Shown: positions 1 to 9,311 of the stretch, piece by piece | How positions within the stretch are numbered: the first letter of the stretch is position 1 | Layout: each line of letters starts with the position of its first letter | Assembly (NCBI GenBank): GCA_963682005.1 | Contig: OY820914.1 | Location: forward strand, 3,968,001-4,032,000 | Direction of reading: 5' to 3' | Source: CAIYUC01 sp963682005 | GTDB taxonomy: Bacteria > Bacteroidota > Bacteroidia > Bacteroidales > FEN-979 | Length of the DNA stretch: 64,000 bases | Made by a program: the position numbers and the translations under genes | Notes under the pieces: model-generated | What the model was told of the DNA's origin: nothing | Database searches by the model: none | What the model saw: the letters and a program-made list of their open reading frames with translations, nothing else

Positions 1-306
1 ACCGGCGATAGCCCCGACACAGGAATTGAGCTTCTCTTCAGGATACGTACCATTATAGAACAAAGCATCGGTCTTTAACGGGTAAACAATTCCGGCAGAA
101 AACTCATGCTTGCCTGTCCTGATGTATGGCGCAACATAAATTGCGCTCATGTATTTCTTGAGGTAATCCTTATTGGCAGGGAAGTTGGTAAAACCACCCG
201 CCGTGATCCCAAACTCCTTCATCTCCTGGTCAGACTGGGAAAAAAGGTTTTTAGTGAGCCCGGTAATAACCAGGACTGAACAAAATACTGCAATGATTGT
301 TTTCAT
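1..306 (-). CDS. Secreted/outer-membrane-type protein, C-terminus cut by window edge
   Basis: The reading frame starts at the ATG at 306 and stays open to the window edge, giving 102 codons without a stop. The N-terminus (MKTIIAVFCSVLVITGL...FSQ) is a signal peptide with a likely cleavage after FSQ. The following residues alternate polar and aromatic positions (GITAGGFTNFP, YVAPYIRTGKHEFSAGIVYPL), which resembles the first strands of an outer-membrane beta-barrel. I do not recognise the family, and the missing C-terminus prevents a better call. It is divergent from the T9SS cargo gene at 491, with about 184 bp between the starts. Confidence 0.6.
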   Translation of the reverse strand, partial: MKTIIAVFCSVLVITGLTKNLFSQSDQEMKEFGITAGGFTNFPANKDYLKKYMSAIYVAPYIRTGKHEFSAGIVYPLKTDALFYNGTYPEEKLNSCVGAIAG

Positions 307-490
307 GGATCGGTTCTTTTATTATGTCTCTATATTGATTTATACGATAATCAGCATAAACCATCCTTTCTGTGTGATAAAATTATTAAACATATCCGGA
401 TTTTCGATCTTTCTTCCTATATTTAATGCACTTTTTAACCACAACCTTACCATTATCAGGACAACCCATAATATTCAAATACCAACGATC

Positions 491-2707
491 ATGAAAAGGA
501 AAACATTACTCATTGCATTTCTGATCTGCATGATGGTTTCATTAATAGCCATTTCAAACATGCAGGCGCAGACATTCCAGCTGAACGGCGATACCATAGA
601 CCTTATGCCGGGTATACCCGCAACGTATAACTTGTTGGCAAATGATGTTATCCCACAGGGGGATTCCATTATTGCACAGGGAGGGAACAGTACGTTGGGA
701 TCCGTTACCGCTACCCATTCGGGAGGCAATTTTACTTTTACAGCCAACGCATCAGGCAATAATGTTGGAGCACCTGCATTACAACATGGAACTTACCGGG
801 TCATTGATTTTACCCTGGATTCGATGGCAGTCGGCCAGCTGGTATTCCGGATCCGGGACAGATCGTATGATTCTTTATACATGAACAACATCAATGCAAG
901 GTTCAATGCCTGCGGAAATCATTTTGTGGGAATGAATTCGCCGCCAAAATTCGAGGTTCCAAAATTTTCCGGAAAGGCCACGATATTTTCAAATGCCCTT
1001 TGGATCGGCGGCCTGGATAATAATTCAACACTGCACCTGGCAGCTGAAAGGTACAGGCAAGGGCCGAATACTGCACCTGCATGGACAAAAGCAGACTACT
1101 GGCCGGGGCCGGTCATGGATTCGGCCGCCTATTCCATTAACCAGGATACCCTATGGAGCAGGATCTGGAACCTGAAAAAATCTGACATTGAATACCACAA
1201 AACCCACTATAATCAAACCGGGTATGTGCCCATTCCGGATATCCTCCAGTGGCCCGGTAACGGGAATGTTTCTCTCGGCCAGGCAACACAGCTGGCTCCG
1301 TATTTCGACCTGAACAATGACGGGCATTATAATGCGATGGATGGGGATTATCCACTGATCAGGGGTGACCAGGCACTATTTTTCATCTTCAACGACGACC
1401 GGAACTATCATTCGGAAAGCCAGGGTAACAAGCTGAAAGCCGAGATCCACGGGATGGCCTATGTCTTCGACATACCCTCGGATTCAGCATTTTTCAATAC
1501 CGTATTCCTGAATTACAAGATCTACAACAGGTCATCCTCGACCTACTCAAATACGTATTTCGGACTGTTTACCGACCTTGATATCGGTTACTCAACCGAT
1601 GATTATATCGGCTGTGATGTAAACCGGGGTTTTTATTATGGCTATAACGGCACTCCCGTGGATGGAAACGGGCAGCCCGAAGCATATGGCGAACATCCTC
1701 CTGCGCAGGCCGTGACGATCCTGGGCGGCCCCCTCCTTGATCCTGATTCCAATGACAATCCTTCCTATAACGGGGACGGTATTTCTGGACCATCGTTTCA
1801 TGGTAGCTGCGACATTGTTCCGTTGAACGGAACTTTTCTGGAAATGAGTTACGGCATCGATACGAGCCAGACAGGCAATTTCCTCGTACGTTCCGAGGCC
1901 ATCAATGGCGTGGGATTCGGAGACGGGATCGTGGATAATGAAAGAGCGGGAATGCAGCGATTTATTAAAACAAATAATGCAAACAGCGGTGTACCTGCTT
2001 ATATGCAGGATCCGGCCTATGCCCTGGATTATTACCTGTGCCTGCAGGGACGCTGGAATGACAGCACAAGAATGTTTTACGGCGGAAATGGACATGCCGG
2101 CTTTGGTGGCTATGGGCCGGAATGTAATTTTATGTTCCCCGGACTTTCTGACCTGTGTGACTGGGGAACTGCAGGGCAGATTCCGAATGGTCCAAAAGAA
2201 TGGACGGAAAAAACGGCCGCCAACCCTCCCGGCGACAGGCGTGGTGTTTGCTCGATGGGGCCGGTGACATTCACCCCGGGGGCTGTCCAGGAGCTTGACA
2301 TTGCTTTCACATTTGCAAGAGAGAATTCCGGCAGAGATACCGTAAGTTCATTGGCAAAACTTCTGAACATGACCGATGTGATAAAACATGCCTATGTCAC
2401 GAATACCTTACCAAACGGGGAATCTTTCAATGACGTTTCAGGAAGGAATGAAATTTCCTCGCTGATTGTTTCTGTTTATCCGAACCCCGCAACAAACATG
2501 GTGACGATTGAAGCAGGGAAGACGTCGAAAGAAACAGCAACGGTCAGCCTGATAAGTACGGAAGGAGTAACGATGATGTCGAAAGTGATTCAGCCGGGCA
2601 TGAAAAGCACCAAGATCGATGTCTCAGGTGTCCCACAGGGGATTTATATTATCAGCGTAAGGACGGATAAGGGAGCAGTGACGAAGAAGGTCTCGATAAT
2701 CAGGTAG
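491..2707 (+). CDS. T9SS type A sorting domain-containing secreted protein (738 aa)
   Basis: The open frame reaches back to 173, but the ATG at 491 gives a clean signal peptide (MKRKTLLIAFLICMMVSLIAI...AQA) and is preferred. The last 75 or so residues form a T9SS type A C-terminal domain: SVYPNPATNMVTIEAG, then a SLISTEG strand, then GIYIISVRTDKG and KKVSIIR. In Bacteroidota that domain directs export through the type IX system and surface attachment. The central 600 residues are rich in Asp, Asn, Gly and Tyr and carry Ca-binding-like stretches such as DLNNDGHYNAMDGDYP, but I recognise no enzyme family. It converges on the lipoprotein gene ending at 2762. Function of the passenger region is unknown. 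Confidence 0.85.
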   Translation: MKRKTLLIAFLICMMVSLIAISNMQAQTFQLNGDTIDLMPGIPATYNLLANDVIPQGDSIIAQGGNSTLGSVTATHSGGNFTFTANASGNNVGAPALQHGTYRVIDFTLDSMAVGQLVFRIRDRSYDSLYMNNINARFNACGNHFVGMNSPPKFEVPKFSGKATIFSNALWIGGLDNNSTLHLAAERYRQGPNTAPAWTKADYWPGPVMDSAAYSINQDTLWSRIWNLKKSDIEYHKTHYNQTGYVPIPDILQWPGNGNVSLGQATQLAPYFDLNNDGHYNAMDGDYPLIRGDQALFFIFNDDRNYHSESQGNKLKAEIHGMAYVFDIPSDSAFFNTVFLNYKIYNRSSSTYSNTYFGLFTDLDIGYSTDDYIGCDVNRGFYYGYNGTPVDGNGQPEAYGEHPPAQAVTILGGPLLDPDSNDNPSYNGDGISGPSFHGSCDIVPLNGTFLEMSYGIDTSQTGNFLVRSEAINGVGFGDGIVDNERAGMQRFIKTNNANSGVPAYMQDPAYALDYYLCLQGRWNDSTRMFYGGNGHAGFGGYGPECNFMFPGLSDLCDWGTAGQIPNGPKEWTEKTAANPPGDRRGVCSMGPVTFTPGAVQELDIAFTFARENSGRDTVSSLAKLLNMTDVIKHAYVTNTLPNGESFNDVSGRNEISSLIVSVYPNPATNMVTIEAGKTSKETATVSLISTEGVTMMSKVIQPGMKSTKIDVSGVPQGIYIISVRTDKGAVTKKVSIIR

Positions 2708-2744
2708 ATTGGATAGTTGTAATCGTGCACGAGCCGTGATTGGT

Positions 2745-2760
2745 CTTTTCCGGAGAAAAG
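2745..2760. terminator. Short palindrome between convergent genes
   Basis: CTTTTC-CGGA-GAAAAG forms a 6-bp stem in the 54-bp gap between two convergent genes. It may act as a weak bidirectional terminator, but the stem is AT-rich and short, so support is limited. Confidence 0.3.
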
Positions 2761-2761
2761 G

Positions 2762-3556
2762 TCAGTAATAACTGAATATGATGTTGTAATTGCCCGCCAC
2801 CAATCCGGCTCCCCTGATCATCTCAGTGGTGACCCTGTTCATGGAATCATAGGTATAGGAAAAATTCGCGTATACCGGAATTGTGCTGTACATCGTCGAT
2901 TTCCTGATCAGGTTGACGCTGGATAACCCGAAAAAAAGTTTCCCCATGTTCCTGTTCCCGATGGTATTGACCGAATTCGGGTAATATTCATAGGTCTCCG
3001 GAACCGAGGTTCCACCCGAAATGGAGATTCCAAGGGTTGCAAGGGTAATATTCCCGTCAGCGATCTGCCATGTCCACATCAACCATGATGTTGTATCTCC
3101 ATGGAGATAGGATTTCTTTTCAGTCATAAACTTATCCACATTATATTTAAAGTTGGTTATCTGAGACATGGAGGAATCCCCGTTCTGACTGAACCCCCAA
3201 TCCGTTTCTGTAACTGCAAGCCCTTGTGAATTCAGATCATAGAAACTGATCCCATACTTTGTATTATCATGATTAAAAATCCGCTCGATAACCCTTCCCG
3301 GTGCGTATTCAAAGGTGTGTAAAATGGAATCCTGATCTGGGGGATTATCGGCAATCATCCGTACCAGTCTGCCCTGGGCATCGTATTTATAGGATATCAT
3401 TCCATGGTAGACTCCGGTCGTATCCGTGAATACCATGCTTTTAACCAGGGATGAGGTTGGAGATACAGGAGAAGGGTCCTGATCTTCTTTGTTTTTTTTG
3501 CAACCTAAGTTGAATACGAGTGCTGTGATGAAGATCGCAAGGGTTAGTTTTTTCAT
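2762..3556 (-). CDS. Lipoprotein with Rhs/YD-like strand repeats (264 aa)
   Basis: The N-terminus MKKLTLAIFITALVFNLGC is a lipoprotein signal with Cys19 as the acylation site, followed by a KKNKEDQDPSP linker. The body has YD-type strands (YKYDAQGRLVRM, YTYDSMNRVTTEMI), as in Bacteroidota cell-surface proteins related to the Rhs/YD and DUF4595 families. It likely sits on the outer membrane. The start is 16 bp downstream of the stop of the membrane protein ending at 3573, so both probably belong to the operon that begins at 6100. Specific function unknown. Confidence 0.75.
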   Translation of the reverse strand: MKKLTLAIFITALVFNLGCKKNKEDQDPSPVSPTSSLVKSMVFTDTTGVYHGMISYKYDAQGRLVRMIADNPPDQDSILHTFEYAPGRVIERIFNHDNTKYGISFYDLNSQGLAVTETDWGFSQNGDSSMSQITNFKYNVDKFMTEKKSYLHGDTTSWLMWTWQIADGNITLATLGISISGGTSVPETYEYYPNSVNTIGNRNMGKLFFGLSSVNLIRKSTMYSTIPVYANFSYTYDSMNRVTTEMIRGAGLVAGNYNIIFSYY

Positions 3557-3572
3557 GGTTGACTGATCGCTA

Positions 3573-4106
3573 TTATCGTGTTTTCATTTTACCTGCCCCT
3601 GAATCGGGTTTATAGAACGAAGCCAGGTAAATACTGAAAATGATTGAAGTTGCAAGCTGCATCAATAAGGGGGTTGTCACTAATCCCGAATCAATAATGA
3701 GGAGCTGAATAAGGAAGAACTTCAGGAGGTAATAAACCGCCTTGCTCAGGATAATGCTGGCAAATATGGCAGGGAAAAGATGTTTCATTCTTTTTGAAAG
3801 AAGGAAGAACAGAAATACGTTCAAGGTAAGTTCAACTGCAATCAGCATCATTTTTGGAACGACAGGGTGACCGGAAACAAGGAACGAAAAAACCGGCATC
3901 GATAAAGCAAGGAAATAAGCATTTGTCTTGCTTGAATGGACCAGCGAAATGATCAGGATAACCCGCATCGGTTCGACCAGGTAGAGCGGCAGGCTCAGCA
4001 GGTGAGTGATGGCCGGAACCAGGTAGATGAAGACCAATGCGAAAATATCAATGATCGCTCCTTTTACTGTGTCTCTTTGAAATAGGGAATGAGAAATTGT
4101 ATTCAT
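3573..4106 (-). CDS. Small integral membrane protein (177 aa)
   Basis: Almost the whole sequence is hydrophobic and predicts five or so helices (near residues 17-34, 45-57, 64-78, 88-104, 110-135 and 145-163). The C-terminus is short and basic (GAGKMKTR). The layout, with a SFLVSGHPVVPKMMLIAVEL stretch, is faintly like the substrate-binding S components of ECF transporters, but no diagnostic motif is visible and I do not name it. It starts 5 bp after the stop of the DUF362 gene, so the two are very likely cotranscribed and may work together. Confidence 0.65.
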   Translation of the reverse strand: MNTISHSLFQRDTVKGAIIDIFALVFIYLVPAITHLLSLPLYLVEPMRVILIISLVHSSKTNAYFLALSMPVFSFLVSGHPVVPKMMLIAVELTLNVFLFFLLSKRMKHLFPAIFASIILSKAVYYLLKFFLIQLLIIDSGLVTTPLLMQLATSIIFSIYLASFYKPDSGAGKMKTR

Positions 4107-4111
4107 CCTTT

Positions 4112-6100
4112 TTATTGTTTAATGATTTTTATATCCTGTTTTCCGCCGGTATCCTGTAATTGCAAAAGATAGATGCCACTTTTACAAGAGGCAAGACTGA
4201 TCATTGTTAATGGATTTTTTTTGATGTTGCCGGATTGCACTACTTTCCCGCTCATGTCGGATAATATGTATGTCAGCGCTTTGCAGGCTTCATTTTGGAT
4301 CATGATGTAATTTTCTGCAGGATTTGGAAATACCCGGATGTCAGTACCAACCGTTTCGCCGATGATCCCCGTTTGAACTTCATGCACTTTATAGAGATCA
4401 ATACCTTCGCCGGTTCCAAGGTTCCTGGTATATTGTTTATGAAGTGAATCATCCCAGTGTTCGTGGACACCCAGTGATGCAAAAAGGACATTGTCCGTAT
4501 CCGGATCATAGGTTATACCGTCAGCCCAGAGCGATGAATCAGCAGCCTGGTGAAGGTAATCATCAACACCGTACCAGTTCGGACGGCTCTCCGGGATTGT
4601 CGGTCCGTTGTATTCTGTCCTGAGGAAATCATGACAAACAGATTCAATGGCGACAGGGTCCAGCGACATGAACAATGAGGAACACCAATCATAGTTGAAA
4701 GGGATTGACGTCCATTTCTCCGGCACTCCCAATGCATCTTCCCCCGGATAAAGGCCATCCACAATGATCAGTAGCGTTTTACCGCCTAGGAGTTTATGCA
4801 TCATGATGTCCGTTTGGACCCGGTAAAGTCCGTAACCCACCCTGACAGGGTCATCCACACCGTCCATCAGCCCCTTATGGAGGTGCATCGCCCATTCCCG
4901 TGTAAATGAACCGAAATGATTCTTTGCGGCCAGCGTTATCCCGCCGGTGGCATGTGCTTTCAAGGCCGGAATATTGACGAGGTAATCCATCTCTTCATAG
5001 AGTGTGAACAGCTTGTCGGAAACGGCATCAGGCATTACCATTCCATGATCGGAGAAGAACACTTTGTCCGTCTGGGTGACAACCACCGGAGTTCTTCCCA
5101 GCCCGGTAATATTGATCTCCGGATGGATCAGGTTATTCCCGAGGATATGCACGCCAGGGAATTCGGTGTGCCAGAGGTCATAAAACTCCTTGTAGATATT
5201 CCGTGCAGGATCGCCCACATAGATCTTGTCTTCGGGTATCGCTGCTTCGTTTACGAGTTGCCTCAGCACCGCCAGGACCACAAACGGGTTTGTTTCAGAT
5301 GCAAAATCATTCACGGAAAGGTGGTCAGTGCGCCCCAGGTCAGCATTGAAACGTCCCTCTGCAAGTCCGCCATAAGCAGTGGTAGCGTTGACTTTGATAA
5401 AAACCTTCTGACCTGCCGTATAGCCCGTATTCCCATGGCCATGATTGATGTTGAAGAACCTGAATATGGTGTCCCATGCCTGGAAAAGGCTTGTCTTGCC
5501 TGTCAGCCCCAGCAGCGACTTGACCACCATGCTGTCGATGACTGCCTGGTTGTTATTCTGACTCATGAACCAGGCATCATCACCGGCATCCATGATCCCG
5601 TTATTGTTAGACGTATTTGAGCAATTCTCATTTGTGGCAGCGGGATCCCAGATCCAGACGACACGGCCGGGGAAAATGCCTTTTGCCTCACCGACCGGGG
5701 CATTGGGTGTGAACTGACCAATACCCGGGATCAGCCTGTTTGCCTTTGAACTGAAAGGCATCTGGATGACAGAGAAGAGGAAAAAGACAACCGCACAAAA
5801 GAGGAAAAGAAAAGCGATGAGCTTTCTGGAACCGGAAAAGTAATGGCCGGATCTTTTGAAGGCCGCAATCGAGCTACCAAGGCTGAGAAGGTAGAGGACA
5901 AATCCCGACATGAATGGTGCCGTAGCCTGCACGCAGGGATAATTGACGCGGCTTGGCTTTGGAACGACCCGGATGAGGAACCAGATCGTTGCCAGCAACC
6001 CGATCGTGAAAAAGATGAGCCGAGACGGCGCTTTCCTCGATTTCAATGCCTCGATGATCTTTTGAAATCTTGCTGGCAGGTGAGGGATGGGGTTATACAT
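4112..6100 (-). CDS. DUF362-domain protein with N-terminal membrane helices and T9SS-like C-terminus (662 aa)
   Basis: Three hydrophobic helices lie at about residues 27-45, 62-80 and 93-113. They are followed by a DUF362-type domain (FIKVNATTAYGG, KIYVGDPARNIYKEFYD, DYLVNIPALKAHATGGITLAAKNHFG, SLFMSLDPVAIESVCHDFL). DUF362 proteins are of unknown biochemical function and are often associated with Fe-S proteins. The final 75 residues look like a T9SS type A sorting domain (RVFPNPAENYIMIQNE ... KSGIYLLQLQ ... KIIKQ). A cleavable Sec signal is normally required for T9SS cargo, and here the N-terminus is polytopic, so either the tail is non-functional or the protein is processed. It is first gene of a three-gene operon running to 2762. 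Confidence 0.8.
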   Translation of the reverse strand: MYNPIPHLPARFQKIIEALKSRKAPSRLIFFTIGLLATIWFLIRVVPKPSRVNYPCVQATAPFMSGFVLYLLSLGSSIAAFKRSGHYFSGSRKLIAFLFLFCAVVFFLFSVIQMPFSSKANRLIPGIGQFTPNAPVGEAKGIFPGRVVWIWDPAATNENCSNTSNNNGIMDAGDDAWFMSQNNNQAVIDSMVVKSLLGLTGKTSLFQAWDTIFRFFNINHGHGNTGYTAGQKVFIKVNATTAYGGLAEGRFNADLGRTDHLSVNDFASETNPFVVLAVLRQLVNEAAIPEDKIYVGDPARNIYKEFYDLWHTEFPGVHILGNNLIHPEINITGLGRTPVVVTQTDKVFFSDHGMVMPDAVSDKLFTLYEEMDYLVNIPALKAHATGGITLAAKNHFGSFTREWAMHLHKGLMDGVDDPVRVGYGLYRVQTDIMMHKLLGGKTLLIIVDGLYPGEDALGVPEKWTSIPFNYDWCSSLFMSLDPVAIESVCHDFLRTEYNGPTIPESRPNWYGVDDYLHQAADSSLWADGITYDPDTDNVLFASLGVHEHWDDSLHKQYTRNLGTGEGIDLYKVHEVQTGIIGETVGTDIRVFPNPAENYIMIQNEACKALTYILSDMSGKVVQSGNIKKNPLTMISLASCKSGIYLLQLQDTGGKQDIKIIKQ

Positions 6101-6427
6101 AAAGCAAACTTGAAATCGCTGATAAAGATAATAATGATTTATGAATCACTCACGTTTCGGGGTTGGTTATGGAGAACAACCTCAGCGCTTCAACCTTTGT
6201 TGACAACTTTCGCCCTTTCAGGGTTTAGGGAAGATTCAGCAGGTGTTGGAACAGTTTACATTTTCAACCCTGAAACTTGAAAGAGTACTGTTTCCGCAAA
6301 AATGAGTATGAAATGCTGATGTTAAAATATTTCCGGTTTTTGGCGATGCAATCATCTTATCCATTTTACCTATATTTGTCTGTTCAGGAAAAATTATCCC
6401 GTTCATTGAAAATAAGCTTTACCCTTT
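6101..6427. other. Divergent intergenic region between DUF362 operon and RM-like gene
   Basis: This 327-bp spacer separates divergent starts at 6100 and 6428. It contains the TAnnTTTG element at 6371 described separately. Open frames crossing it are continuations of antisense frames from the neighbours and show no coding character. I see no repeat of the dispersed families here. Confidence 0.5.
6371..6378 (+). promoter_or_regulatory. Bacteroidota -7 element TATATTTG upstream of RM-like gene
   Basis: TATATTTG is a full match to TAnnTTTG and lies 50 bp before the ATG at 6428. A -33 TTG at the usual 19-21 bp spacing is not evident; the nearest TTTG ends at 6342, 28 bp upstream. Confidence 0.45.
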
Positions 6428-9214
6428 ATGGCTCAAAAAACTGTATCCGACGAACTGGAATTATTCCGGCAGTACCTCAGAAGCAATGATAATGAAGATG
6501 CAAAAACGCCTTTATTGCATCCGCTGTTCCGTAAGCTTTTCGGTGATAAATTCAGTATTGAAAGCGCGGTACATGGCGCGGATGTATACGTGGCCGGTCA
6601 ACTGATTGTTGAAAGCAAAACAGGTTACGAACAATGGCTGGAAGGATTCTACCAGGCGCTCCATTACCAGAAGAAATATGGGCTGGCTTACAATACGATC
6701 ATGGTGGTGGCACATAAGTTCTGTGCCATCTGGAAAGTGGATAAGCTCCCCGAAACGGCCGTTATCCTACATCATACCGCGAACGCCCAGAAAGCGCCAA
6801 ATGTAATCGGGAAGGAGAATGCGAAAAAAACACAAAACCATCTGAAGGTTGAAATAAAAGAATCAGCATTCTACTGGCTTGATCCGAATAACCTGAAAGG
6901 AGATATTTTTGCCGGTGCAAAGAATATCACCACCGAATCATTTGAGATACTCAAGATCCTGCGAAATCTCGAAAGTGACCGGATGCAGATCAATACCCAC
7001 AACTTCATTCATGCTATTGAGCGGATGAAGCCGATGTTCGAAAACCCAATCGATGCGGTTCATTGTTTTTATACCATCGCTGCCTATTGGGATATCACTT
7101 CCACAGTTACTGAGAAGCCGAACGGAAAGATCTCCGTGACCGGTTTCAAAGGGAAAAAGGGAAGTGAAGATATAGAAATAGCGCCCCGAAAGCTGAATGA
7201 CCTGAAAAAGTTCATCGAGTCGCAATATATTTTTACCAATGAAGGAAGCGGACTGACGGTTGATTATTATTTCAGCCGCTTTGATGAAGTACTTGCAAAG
7301 ATCGACCCCGAATATGTAAAGCAGCACGGTATCTTCTTTACCAACGGGAACCTGAGCAAATTCGCCTTGTGGATGGTGAAAGAAAGCTTCGCCGACAACC
7401 TGGATGAAAAATACATCGTATTCGATCCTGCAGGCGGATCCGGCAACCTGATCTCAAGCTGGCGTGGTAAACTCAGGCACAAGATCATTTCGGAACTGCA
7501 ACCCGACCTGCTTCGGATCATCGAACGCCGTATGCAGGTGGATCCCTGGCACATCGAGACCGGCTTTACCATTATTCCCAAAACCAGCGAGAACAAGGGC
7601 CTGAATTTCCTCGATTGCCCGGCCGAAGAGTACTTAGACAGGTTAAAAAAGGAACTTCAATTAAAGAATATCGCTTTCGACAAACCCATCGCCTTCCTGC
7701 TCAATCCTCCTTACAAGAATACTGATGAGAATGTAAAAGTGCGGGAAAGCAAGGAATCAGATTATGTGATCGATCCTTCCATCCTGGAACTGACCGGGGC
7801 GGATGCAGGGAAAGAAAGATACCTTGCATTTCTCGGACAAATCCTGAATATCTCAAAGATCCAGGCGCAGGAACACGGTGACCTTCACCCCGTCGTAATG
7901 ATCTTTACTCCCACATCCTGGCTGATCCCCCGGCCGACTTATGCGCGATTCCGGAGTATCTGGGACCAGCATTTCAAATACCACAGCGGATTCATCATCA
8001 CCAGCAATGTCTGGTTCAAACTTGATGGCAAATGGCCGTTGGCGTTTACGATCTGGACTTATAATTATGATGAAGCGCGGAATACAAATACGGTGAAGGT
8101 GCTTGACCTGACTACTTTAGAAAAAACACAATTGAACCTTGACTGGAACGCAAAAGAGGAAGGAATCAGAAGGGAGTTGAAAAAAGTTTTAGATGAATCA
8201 AAAGAAATCCTGTTAGATAATTCAAGAGGGGATATAAGAGAATTGCTACCTGACTTGGAAAAGACTGGGAATTACATTAAACAGCCAAGATATGATTATA
8301 GCACTGCAAAAAAAGAAAATGATAAAAATAAATTAATTAGCGGTTTTCCCTTAAAAGACAATCAAAGGCACTTTCTTTTGAAACGAAAATGTGGCAATCC
8401 CAAAGGCAATTTTGTTGGCTTTTACGATGATTTAACACCAGTTAGGATTAATCAAGATACTTGCTATAGAATGTCAATCATCCCAAATAGAGTTTGGTTT
8501 AGACTTGACAATGTTTTCATAAACACAAATCAAACAAAGATTTTTAATGGAGCACCAGATAAATATGGATTTTGTTCATACAATCTGGAATCCGCAAAAG
8601 TAACATTCAGTTGGTTTTCCATAACGAAAGCCTTGAATGGTGTGTATCCTATATGGGCCAACCAGTATGATATCTGGGCACCTAAGATCAGGGCAGAATT
8701 GGAGAATTATTATTATTCATTGTGCTTTGCCTTTGCCTTGGCCGAGAACCGGTGTGTTGTAACGAAGTTTGAGAAGGATAACCCCGTGGAAGGGGCGCCG
8801 GAAGTGTTTGTTGATAATCCGCTTTGTCCGGCCAACCCGGAGAGTTTCTGGAGCACGGTGCTTGATAGAGAAATTACCGGCCAGCCTATACCGGACAATG
8901 CAATTGTCCGGCAACAACATTTTGCAAGACAGCTCGTTGATAAGATCAAAGAACTTTATAAATACTGGAATCTAACCTATTGCAAAGGGCAGGTGTTGCA
9001 GCATGTCGGCCTGCAGGATGAGCCCTATTTTAAATACTTTGACTACCCCGATTTCCTTACTCCGTACAGCGGCCTGATCCAGATCAGGAAATATGCCGAG
9101 ATCCATGGGAGGGAAGATCTGCAGAACCTTTTCAGGGAAATTTCAATATTGACGAAAAAAGTGAAGGAAGATATCTACAGGTTACTGGTTGTGGAGTTTG
9201 GGTATTTTAAGTAG
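6428..9214 (+). CDS. Type IIG-like restriction-modification enzyme / N6-adenine DNA methyltransferase (928 aa)
   Basis: The methyltransferase core carries motif I (FDPAGGSGNLI, about residues 331-341) and motif IV NPPY (LLNPPYKN, about 423-430), the signature of gamma-type N6-adenine methyltransferases. The N-terminal 100 residues carry a possible PD-(D/E)xK nuclease core with Asp52, Glu62 and Lys64 (QLIVESK). The C-terminal third should contain the target-recognition domain. Nuclease, methyltransferase and recognition region on one chain, with no hsdS or hsdR gene nearby, fits type IIG enzymes such as the MmeI group. No helicase motifs are visible, which argues against type ISP. Residues about 578-741 are encoded by unusually AT-rich DNA (see findings). 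A solitary methyltransferase remains possible. Confidence 0.7.
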   Translation: MAQKTVSDELELFRQYLRSNDNEDAKTPLLHPLFRKLFGDKFSIESAVHGADVYVAGQLIVESKTGYEQWLEGFYQALHYQKKYGLAYNTIMVVAHKFCAIWKVDKLPETAVILHHTANAQKAPNVIGKENAKKTQNHLKVEIKESAFYWLDPNNLKGDIFAGAKNITTESFEILKILRNLESDRMQINTHNFIHAIERMKPMFENPIDAVHCFYTIAAYWDITSTVTEKPNGKISVTGFKGKKGSEDIEIAPRKLNDLKKFIESQYIFTNEGSGLTVDYYFSRFDEVLAKIDPEYVKQHGIFFTNGNLSKFALWMVKESFADNLDEKYIVFDPAGGSGNLISSWRGKLRHKIISELQPDLLRIIERRMQVDPWHIETGFTIIPKTSENKGLNFLDCPAEEYLDRLKKELQLKNIAFDKPIAFLLNPPYKNTDENVKVRESKESDYVIDPSILELTGADAGKERYLAFLGQILNISKIQAQEHGDLHPVVMIFTPTSWLIPRPTYARFRSIWDQHFKYHSGFIITSNVWFKLDGKWPLAFTIWTYNYDEARNTNTVKVLDLTTLEKTQLNLDWNAKEEGIRRELKKVLDESKEILLDNSRGDIRELLPDLEKTGNYIKQPRYDYSTAKKENDKNKLISGFPLKDNQRHFLLKRKCGNPKGNFVGFYDDLTPVRINQDTCYRMSIIPNRVWFRLDNVFINTNQTKIFNGAPDKYGFCSYNLESAKVTFSWFSITKALNGVYPIWANQYDIWAPKIRAELENYYYSLCFAFALAENRCVVTKFEKDNPVEGAPEVFVDNPLCPANPESFWSTVLDREITGQPIPDNAIVRQQHFARQLVDKIKELYKYWNLTYCKGQVLQHVGLQDEPYFKYFDYPDFLTPYSGLIQIRKYAEIHGREDLQNLFREISILTKKVKEDIYRLLVVEFGYFK

Positions 9215-9235
9215 TGAGTAGTGAGTGGTGAGTGG
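9212..9235. repeat. GTGAGTG-type degenerate tandem tract at a stop codon
   Basis: TAGTGAGTAGTGAGTGGTG and the following AGTGG form a 7-bp-period tract whose first three bases are the TAG stop codon of the RM-like gene. Confidence 0.7.
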
Positions 9236-9311
9236 ATATTATACATCATTCTAATTTACAATATGAAGTTGTAGTCAGAAGGAAATTTACCATAAAAAGA
9301 TGGAGGCACCG

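Noticed and set aside
173..490. N-terminal extension of the first T9SS gene
   Set aside because: The extension crosses the divergent gene start and the signal peptide begins only at 491.
4916..5620. A 234-codon open frame on the plus strand
   Set aside because: Antisense shadow of the DUF362 gene; composition (many Ile, His, Arg) is typical of a mirrored frame.
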